A stretch of DNA of 5,202 nt, from assembly GCA_903970575.1 (NCBI GenBank), contig CAJCJC010000381.1:1-5202 (forward strand), in the 5' to 3' direction. The DNA comes from Alphaproteobacteria bacterium. Its GTDB lineage: Bacteria; Pseudomonadota; Alphaproteobacteria; BOG-932; Roseiterribacteraceae. Under the pieces are notes generated by a model, which saw nothing but the letters and a program-made list of their open reading frames with translations, was not told the DNA's origin and searched no databases. Position 1 is the first letter of the stretch; every line of letters begins with the position of its first letter. Shown here one piece after another: positions 1 to 5,202 of the stretch. The translations under genes and the position numbers were made by a program.

Positions 1-1123
<1,123 letters not shown>

Positions 1124-1128
1124 AATAG

Positions 1129-1158
1129 AATGCTCGGCCTTGAAGGCCGGCGTGTCAA
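1129..1158 (-). promoter_or_regulatory. Candidate thiC promoter with consensus -35 box TTGACA
   Basis: The minus strand has a perfect TTGACA at 1158-1153. At an 18-nt spacing the -10 hexamer would be AGCATT (1134-1129), a poor match to TATAAT, though weak -10 boxes are common in GC-rich alphaproteobacteria. Transcription would begin close to 1123, exactly where aptamer P1 starts, which fits a riboswitch leader with almost no extra 5' sequence. The spacer holds a perfect 6-bp inverted repeat, CGGCCT/AGGCCG (1149-1144, 1140-1135). Confidence 0.4.
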
Positions 1159-1205
1159 GCACGGTTCGAAAGAGAAGTTTTGCGAAAAACCGGAACCCGC
1201 TCGCC

Positions 1206-1571
1206 TTAAGGAGCGACCTGATCCTCGACGGCCTTAACAGCGGACGGCGTTGGCTGGTCAGCGCTCTCCGTGATGAAGCTGTTGCCCGAACCGTTTTGTG
1301 AAGCCATGGCTCGATCGTTCGCCCAATTGTCGACATGGGAGGAGCCCGTCGTGGGATCGAACTTTGCCTTAAGCCGTTCATAATCAGCCGTGTGCGCCTG
1401 CATTTGAGCCCAATCGCTGAGCGGCCCAAGGCGCGAGTGCGTGACGATGATTTCATCCCTGTCGGGGGAAAGGTCGTTCGACGAATCCGCCGGCGCTCCG
1501 GACGCGAGCGAAAATGGCAGCGCAGCCGAAATCACCAAAAGAAAGCCGCCGACTCCGAAAATTGATCGCAT
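1206..1571 (-). CDS. Small secreted/periplasmic protein of unknown function (121 aa)
   Basis: I do not recognise a named family. The first ~25 residues (MRSIFGVGGFLLVISAALPF, then SLASGAPA) form a clear Sec signal peptide: a basic residue, a hydrophobic core and small residues before a likely cut near residue 24-26. The mature part of about 95 aa is hydrophilic, with DRDEIIVTHSRLG near residues 37-49, then an acidic/basic, probably helical stretch SDWAQMQAHTADYERLKAKF, and a low-complexity Ser/Gly/Asn/Pro tail. EIIVT resembles the TonB-box-like EIVVT at the N-terminus of many sphingomonad outer-membrane receptors, but there is no receptor domain. The ATG at 1571 has a strong AGGAG (1582-1578) six bases upstream, which makes the gene credible. 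It points the same way as thiC, with about 80 bp between its stop and the riboswitch, and is divergent from the lyase-like gene. Alternatives are a lipoprotein-like envelope factor or a lineage-specific orphan. Confidence 0.72.
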   Translation of the reverse strand: MRSIFGVGGFLLVISAALPFSLASGAPADSSNDLSPDRDEIIVTHSRLGPLSDWAQMQAHTADYERLKAKFDPTTGSSHVDNWANDRAMASQNGSGNSFITESADQPTPSAVKAVEDQVAP

Positions 1572-1577
1572 GATCGT

Positions 1578-1582
1578 CTCCT
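1578..1582 (-). promoter_or_regulatory. AGGAG ribosome binding site for the 121-aa secreted protein
   Basis: The minus strand reads TAGGAGACGATCATG, an AGGAG core six bases before the ATG. It fixes the start and is the main non-protein evidence that this small gene is translated. The complete methyltransferase gene uses the same AGGAGAC pattern. Confidence 0.65.
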
Positions 1583-1589
1583 ATCGCCC

Positions 1590-1617
1590 TTGATAACAAA
1601 CGGTGGCGATAACTCAA
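1590..1617 (-). promoter_or_regulatory. Candidate promoter for the 121-aa secreted protein
   Basis: The minus strand shows TTGAGT (1617-1612), a 16-base spacer and TATCAA (1595-1590). Initiation near 1583 would leave a very short leader just containing the AGGAG site. The match is moderate and the position tight, so the call is tentative. Both hexamers overlap GATAAC repeats in this region. Confidence 0.3.
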
Positions 1618-1668
1618 ACACTGTTATGGCTCGATTGTGCCTAACGTTATATTTGGTGAGAAACCAAA
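1593..1668. repeat. Cluster of ATAAC/GTTAT elements plus a 6-bp inverted repeat in the divergent intergenic region
   Basis: The 236-bp gap between the divergent genes (1572-1807) is AT-richer than its surroundings at 1590-1670. It holds ATAAC at 1593-1597 and 1609-1613 (both as GATAAC, starts 16 bp apart) and its complement GTTAT at 1623-1627 and 1646-1650. Next comes a perfect inverted repeat, TTTGGT (1652-1657) and ACCAAA (1663-1668), around a 5-bp centre. No T-tract follows, so it is not a terminator. The arrangement could be operator sites for a regulator of one or both divergent genes, but pentamers recur by chance and no known binding consensus is recognised. The remainder (1669-1807) shows only the weak promoter candidate at 1739-1765. 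Confidence 0.3.
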
Positions 1669-1738
1669 AATGCGCAATGCGGTCGTTGATCCGCATGGGG
1701 CGGCCGTCGACCCGAACACGCGTTCCACCGCGAGAGCG

Positions 1739-1765
1739 TTGAACCGCGAGCGGCGGACGTATAGA
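1739..1765 (+). promoter_or_regulatory. Candidate promoter for the lyase-like gene
   Basis: TTGAAC (1739-1744) and TATAGA (1760-1765) are reasonable -35 and -10 hexamers, but the 15-bp spacer is short. The predicted start near 1772 would give a leader of about 36 nt. No good SD precedes the ATG at 1808; the best purine run is GGA at 1793-1795, 12 bases away, so initiation may be weak or SD-independent. Confidence 0.3.
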
Positions 1766-1807
1766 GCTATCCTACCTTCATGAATCGAGCACGGATTCCG
1801 CCCGCAT

Positions 1808-3430
1808 ATGCGCAATCGGCTGATCGCGGCTTGCATAGCCATCCTGGCCGCTATCCTGGCCGGACCCAATCAAGCGGCTGAAGCCCCGGCCTATCGCACG
1901 ATCGAGCCAGCGCCAACGGGCAAGGCCGTCACCCTGACGGGCCATGACCTTAATTTCGACCAGATCGTCCGCGTGGCGCGCCTTGGCGAGAAAGTCGAGC
2001 TGAGCCCGGAGGCGGTTCGGCACGAGGAGGATGCGTATCGGCTATTGCTGGAGGGCGCCATGGAAGGCGCGCCGATCGTGGGATTCAACCGGACGGATAC
2101 CGGGAAGATAGTGTTCGAAGGCGATCCGTCGTCGCCCGACAACGCGGCCGCGATCGGCCAGCGCCTGTTGACGGCCTTCAAGAGCGGCGCCGCGTCTTCC
2201 GGCGTTCCGGAGATCACTGAAGAGGATGCGATCCGCGCGGTCATGACCGTGCGCGCCAACACGCTGATCTATACCGCCGCTAGCCCCCCTGTCCTGCAAT
2301 TGCTGGTGGGAATGCTGAATGACCGGATCGCGCCGGTAGCGGCAGAGGGCGGCGTTATGCGGGCGATCGGCGCGGCGATGGTGGGAGAAGGCGACGTCTA
2401 TTTCGAAGGTAAACGCGTGAAGGCGGCGGACGCCCTGACGGCGGCGGGGCTTACCACGCTGGAGCCCATGGGGATGGATGACCACGCATTGATGGACGGC
2501 CGCGAAGCCGGAATCGCCGAGGCGGCGCTGGTGGCCGCGGACGCACGCCGCACGCTGGATTGGGCGGATCTGGTCTTGGCGATGGATCTGACGGCCGCGA
2601 ACGCGAATATCGCCGCCCTTTCGACAACCGCGCAAGCCAACCGGCCGTTTCGCTGGATGAACTGGGATGCGCTCCGCCTGCTTGACATGCTGAAAGGTGG
2701 TGCATTGTTCGAAGACGACCAGAGCCGCTCCGATACGCTGCCGGACGATCTGCGCGGGATGCTGGAGGCGGAAGGGACGGCCTGGATGGGCTGGGGCGCG
2801 CTCCGCGATGCGCTGGCGATCGCGCTCAATTCATCGGATCAGAGCCCCTCCGTGCGGGTTGGCTTATCGCCCCGCGAATCGTTCGAGATCGGCACGCCGC
2901 AAATGGCGAAATTCGCGGTGAAGGGCGGCCGGGCGAATGGCGGCAAGCGCGGTTTCATCGTCGACACGATCAACGACGATACCGGGCCGCTCGACCTTGC
3001 CATCGCTACATTTACGAGGGGCATCGCGGGCCCCCATCAATGGCTGATAAGCCGGGATGGTCAGCCAAATGTGTCGGAGACCGAATTCGTCGTTAGCGTC
3101 CTTGAGGAGCGCCGCGGAAAATCTGAATTTGCCCTGACGCCAGCAAGGATCGCGGTCGCCGAAATGCCGCGCCTGCTGAGCCTTGAATTCCTCCGCGCGG
3201 CGTCCGCGATCGACCAAAGGACGCGGGATCAACCGGATATCAAGCTTGGTGCGGCACCGCAGGCCGTGATGACCGCGTGGAGAGCCGGCAAGACAGGATC
3301 GGGAACGCCCGAAGAGGCCGCCCTGGGGTTTATTCAGTCCAACCCTGTCGCGGCATTCTTTACTGGGGGCGATCCCGCGCCGGGGACCGATGATCCGATC
3401 CCCTTGGCGCAGGAGAAAATCAGGCGGTAG
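1808..3430 (+). CDS. Exported aromatic amino acid/histidine ammonia-lyase homologue lacking the MIO motif (540 aa)
   Basis: The fold is recognisable from HutH/PAL landmarks in order. These are VTLTGHDLNFDQIVRVA (41-57); APIVGFNRTDTG (88-99), where active enzymes have YGxNTGFG; EEDAIRAVMTVRANTL (138-153); LLVGMLNDRIAPV (165-177); VGEGDVYFEGKRVKAADAL (192-210); DDHALMDGREA (224-234), where active enzymes have an NGT; ALNSSDQSP (339-347), like NSATDNP; and LSLEFLRAASAIDQR (457-471). In active enzymes the segment after LNxxxxPxxP is GSVGASGDLAPL, whose Ala-Ser-Gly cyclises to MIO. Here it is GGVMRAIGAAMVGEG (181-195), about eight residues shorter and without ASG. The catalytic Tyr (now Val91) and the NGT Asn (now Asp230) are also changed. 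Residues 1-25 are a signal peptide (MRNRLIAACIAILAAILAGP, then QAAEA), so the product is probably periplasmic; normal HutH/PAL is cytosolic. The ATG at 1808 is the first available in frame (a stop lies at 1781). Length is near the family norm of about 510. Deaminating activity by the MIO route looks impossible. It may be a pseudoenzyme, a binding protein or a repurposed enzyme. Family membership is confident; function is unknown. Confidence 0.88.
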   Translation: MRNRLIAACIAILAAILAGPNQAAEAPAYRTIEPAPTGKAVTLTGHDLNFDQIVRVARLGEKVELSPEAVRHEEDAYRLLLEGAMEGAPIVGFNRTDTGKIVFEGDPSSPDNAAAIGQRLLTAFKSGAASSGVPEITEEDAIRAVMTVRANTLIYTAASPPVLQLLVGMLNDRIAPVAAEGGVMRAIGAAMVGEGDVYFEGKRVKAADALTAAGLTTLEPMGMDDHALMDGREAGIAEAALVAADARRTLDWADLVLAMDLTAANANIAALSTTAQANRPFRWMNWDALRLLDMLKGGALFEDDQSRSDTLPDDLRGMLEAEGTAWMGWGALRDALAIALNSSDQSPSVRVGLSPRESFEIGTPQMAKFAVKGGRANGGKRGFIVDTINDDTGPLDLAIATFTRGIAGPHQWLISRDGQPNVSETEFVVSVLEERRGKSEFALTPARIAVAEMPRLLSLEFLRAASAIDQRTRDQPDIKLGAAPQAVMTAWRAGKTGSGTPEEAALGFIQSNPVAAFFTGGDPAPGTDDPIPLAQEKIRR

Positions 3431-3436
3431 GCGCGC

Positions 3437-4555
3437 TCAGGATTTGATCGCGCCGACGAAGCCGGTGCCGGAAATCTGGCCCTTGAGATAAACCGCCTCG
3501 CCCATCCCCTGGAAGAAGCTGTCAGGTTCGAACCCAGCCTCGGCGAAGGCCTCGCGATATTGCAGGCCGCCCTGGTTGCTGGAGAACGGCTCGTTGTTGT
3601 TATGCTCGAACCAGCCGGAAATGAAATGGGTGAACGGGTCTCGCTCGGCCGGCCTTTGCCAACCGTCATGGACCATGGCGCCGCCCGGCGCCAGCACCCG
3701 ATGGCATTCCCTGAACAAGCCCTTGATCGTCTCGGACGGCACTTCGTGGAGGACGAGAATCGAGAACACGAGATCGAAATATCCGTCGGGGAAATCGGTC
3801 TTGGTGATTTCCTGCTGTGAAAAATGAACCTTGATCCCCAGCGATTCCGCGCGGGCATGGGCGTAGCGCAGAACAGGCGCGCCGATATCGACGCCATAAA
3901 CCTCGGCGTCCGGGAAAGCCTGGGCCAATGCGCAGGTGTTATGGCCGACGGTGCAACCCATATCCAAAATGCGCCTGGGCTTTAGATGACCAAGATTATC
4001 GCGCAGGAAGCTGACAAGGGCCTTGCCCATGCCGTCATTGTATTCGCCCAGACCGCCATAGGCGAAGACATGGACGCCGCGATCGTAGGTCGCGCCCTGA
4101 AGCAAATCGTCCGGTCCGAATTCACACTGCCAGTTGCCGGGCATGACATGAATATCGACTGCGTCGAGATAGCGGGGAATTTTGATGTCCGGGTTAAGCC
4201 GAAGGCTGCCCAGGGCGTTTTCCTTTGGGGCCGCCTTGGACTGAAGCTCCTCGATCTGACGCTCGGCGCTTTCGGCCACCGTATCCCACAGCATCTCCTG
4301 CGCGGTGCGACCGACCAGGCTGGCCGCGCGATAGAAGAACGTGTCCTCCATCAGCTTTTTGACCTCGAGGCGATTCGCAGGCGGACGACCGTGCTTTTCG
4401 ATGAAAGCCGGCTCCAGCTGGCCCTTGTAGAGCTTTGCGTTTTCCGGGAACAAATTCATCGTGAAAAACTTGCGCAGCGAGCCACAGAACTCCTCGCGCG
4501 CATATTCGTCATGAGTCGCTTCGGGCAGAACGTCGTGTTTGGCTTGAAAACCCAT
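3437..4555 (-). CDS. Class I SAM-dependent methyltransferase with N-terminal extension (372 aa), downstream copy of a tandem pair
   Basis: The C-terminal half (about 190-372) is a Rossmann-fold methyltransferase of the UbiE/Methyltransf_11-25 type. Motif I is RRILDMGCTVGHNT (194-207), with GCTVG in place of the usual GCGxG. The acidic ribose-binding Asp is in VYGVDIG (219-225). Motif II is FDLVFSILVLHEV (260-272), and RVLAPGGAMVHDGW (286-299) is the typical strand-turn after it. The first ~190 residues are a mostly helical extension (RKFFTMNLFPENAKLYKGQL, then RLEVKKLMEDTFFYRAA) that I cannot assign; it may shape the substrate site or mediate dimerisation. No signal peptide is seen, so it is cytoplasmic. 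The ATG at 4555 has AGGAG (4567-4563) seven bases upstream. Its stop lies 6 bp from that of the convergent lyase-like gene. An 82-bp gap separates it from its upstream paralogue, so the two may be cotranscribed. The substrate is unknown; a small-molecule O-, N- or C-methylation is likely from the fold. Confidence 0.93.
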   Translation of the reverse strand: MGFQAKHDVLPEATHDEYAREEFCGSLRKFFTMNLFPENAKLYKGQLEPAFIEKHGRPPANRLEVKKLMEDTFFYRAASLVGRTAQEMLWDTVAESAERQIEELQSKAAPKENALGSLRLNPDIKIPRYLDAVDIHVMPGNWQCEFGPDDLLQGATYDRGVHVFAYGGLGEYNDGMGKALVSFLRDNLGHLKPRRILDMGCTVGHNTCALAQAFPDAEVYGVDIGAPVLRYAHARAESLGIKVHFSQQEITKTDFPDGYFDLVFSILVLHEVPSETIKGLFRECHRVLAPGGAMVHDGWQRPAERDPFTHFISGWFEHNNNEPFSSNQGGLQYREAFAEAGFEPDSFFQGMGEAVYLKGQISGTGFVGAIKS

Positions 4556-4562
4556 GTCGCGT

Positions 4563-4580
4563 CTCCTGGTCTAAGTTATA
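4563..4580 (-). promoter_or_regulatory. RBS and possible -10 box before the complete methyltransferase gene
   Basis: The 82-bp gap between the two methyltransferase genes contains AGGAG (4567-4563), seven bases before the ATG, which supports that start. A -10-like TATAAC lies at 4580-4575 within TATATAAC, but no convincing -35 is found 16-18 bases upstream. The TATAAC is also very close to the SD, so an own promoter is doubtful and cotranscription from the upstream copy is at least as likely. A perfect 6-bp inverted repeat, TGATGG/CCATCA (4601-4606, 4610-4615), also sits in the gap without a T-tract. Confidence 0.4.
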
Positions 4581-4637
4581 TATGGGTTCGAAGGGCGGAA
4601 TGATGGATGCCATCAGCCGAAAAGGTCAAGTCCGGCA

Positions 4638-5202
4638 TTATGTCTTGATCGCGCCGACGAACCCGGTTCCCGGAAGCTGGCCCTTCAGATAGACCGCCTC
4701 GCCCACGCCCTGGAACATTGTATCGGGATCGAAGCCGGCCTCGGCGAAGGCCTGACGATAGTGGAGCGCGGCCTGATTGCCTTCGAACGGCTCGTTATTG
4801 TTGTGCTCGAACCAGCCGGAAATGAACTGGCCGAAGGGGTCGGGCTCGCCTGACTTTTGCCAGCCGTCGTGGATCATCACGCCGCCGGGAGCCAGAACCC
4901 GGTTGCATTCCTTGAACACGCCCTTGATCGTCTCGGCCGGAATTTCGTGCAGAACCAGGATCGAAAACACGAGATCGAAATACCCATCCGGGAAATCGGT
5001 CTTGGTAATGTCCTGCTGCGAGAAATGAACCTTGCGGCCAATGGATTCGGCCCGTGCGTGAGCATAACGCAGAACCGGCGCGCCGATATCGACGCCATAA
5101 ACCTCGGCCTCCGGAAACGCCTCGGCCAAGGCGCAGGTGTTGTGACCGACGGTGCAGCCCATATCCAGGATGCGCCTTGGTTTCAGATGCGCGAAATTCG
5201 CC
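4638..5202 (-). CDS. Class I SAM-dependent methyltransferase, upstream copy of the tandem pair (5' end outside window)
   Basis: The reading frame is open to the right edge, beginning ANFAHLKPRRILDMGCTVGH. The internal ATG at 5162 is part of motif I and is not the start. The visible ~188 residues correspond to residues 185-372 of the neighbouring methyltransferase. Both copies end in the same way (TGFVGAIKT here, TGFVGAIKS there) and share motif I LDMGCTVGHNT, VYGVDIG, FDLVFSILVLHEI and RVLAPGGVMIHDGW. By hand count, 143 of the last 174 residues are identical (about 82%), with no gaps. Differences cluster in the stretch after DGWQ (KSGEPDPFGQ against RPAERDPFTH) and around FEGNQAALHYRQ, which in this fold lies near the substrate-facing cap, so specificity may differ. 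The missing part presumably carries the same N-terminal extension. The substrate is unknown. Confidence 0.93.
   Translation of the reverse strand, partial: ANFAHLKPRRILDMGCTVGHNTCALAEAFPEAEVYGVDIGAPVLRYAHARAESIGRKVHFSQQDITKTDFPDGYFDLVFSILVLHEIPAETIKGVFKECNRVLAPGGVMIHDGWQKSGEPDPFGQFISGWFEHNNNEPFEGNQAALHYRQAFAEAGFDPDTMFQGVGEAVYLKGQLPGTGFVGAIKT

Noticed and set aside
1162..1197. GGTTC (1163-1167) and GAACC (1193-1197) as a terminator for the 121-aa gene.
   Set aside because: Only 5 bp with a 25-nt loop and no U run immediately after the stem, so it is too weak to call.
1624..1869. Minus-strand open frame of 81 codons across the divergent intergenic region.
   Set aside because: It overlaps the signal-peptide region of the lyase-like gene, has no clear SD, and its Arg/Ala-rich composition is typical of shadow frames.
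1808..3430. Annotation as a functional histidine ammonia-lyase (hutH).
   Set aside because: The MIO triad, the catalytic Tyr and the NGT motif are absent, a signal peptide is present, and no other hut genes are nearby.
3430..3454. Perfect 6-bp stem GGCGCG/CGCGCC with a 13-nt loop spanning both convergent stop codons, as a bidirectional terminator.
   Set aside because: There is no T-tract on either strand, and the right arm encodes the conserved Ala-Ile-Lys C-terminus of the methyltransferase, where the same bases occur in its paralogue. The pairing is probably incidental.
3986..4603. Plus-strand open frame of 205 codons opposite the complete methyltransferase.
   Set aside because: It is antisense to a well-supported methyltransferase, has no convincing RBS or recognisable domain, and is explained by GC-rich third positions.
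4638..5162. ATG at 5162 as the real start of the upstream methyltransferase.
   Set aside because: It is the Met of motif I (LDMGCTVG). The frame continues in homologous sequence to the window edge, so the gene is simply cut by the window.

Overview
The window looks like chromosomal DNA of a GC-rich alphaproteobacterium. Sphingomonadales (Sphingomonas/Sphingobium/Novosphingobium type) is my best guess, from the overall style of the proteins, the AGGAG-type ribosome sites and the alphaproteobacterial form of the TPP riboswitch (an extra hairpin between the P3 and P2 strands). No marker gene fixes the genus, so this is inference.

Layout: (1) Positions 1-941, minus strand, hold the N-terminal half of thiC (phosphomethylpyrimidine synthase, thiamine biosynthesis), which runs off the left edge. 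Its leader (942 to about 1123) carries a clear TPP riboswitch, a plausible SD-sequestering expression platform and a TTGACA-box promoter candidate. (2) Positions 1206-1571, minus strand, encode a small secreted protein of unknown function. (3) A 236-bp, locally AT-rich divergent intergenic region (1572-1807) contains several ATAAC/GTTAT elements and an inverted repeat. (4) Positions 1808-3430, plus strand, encode a 540-residue exported protein. It is recognisably of the aromatic amino acid/histidine ammonia-lyase (HutH/PAL) fold, but the MIO-forming Ala-Ser-Gly loop and other catalytic residues are missing. (5) Converging on it from the minus strand are two tandem paralogous class I SAM-dependent methyltransferases: 3437-4555, complete, 372 aa; and 4638-5202, whose 5' end lies beyond the right edge. 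They are about 82% identical over their last 174 residues.

thiC and its riboswitch form an ordinary, self-contained thiamine-regulated unit. The rest is less ordinary: a signal-peptide-bearing, apparently catalytically degenerate ammonia-lyase homologue beside a duplicated methyltransferase with a conserved N-terminal extension. Whether the lyase-like protein and the methyltransferases work together cannot be told from this window. They are on opposite strands with only 6 bp between their stop codons. No tRNA, rRNA, CRISPR array, insertion sequence or phage gene was seen.
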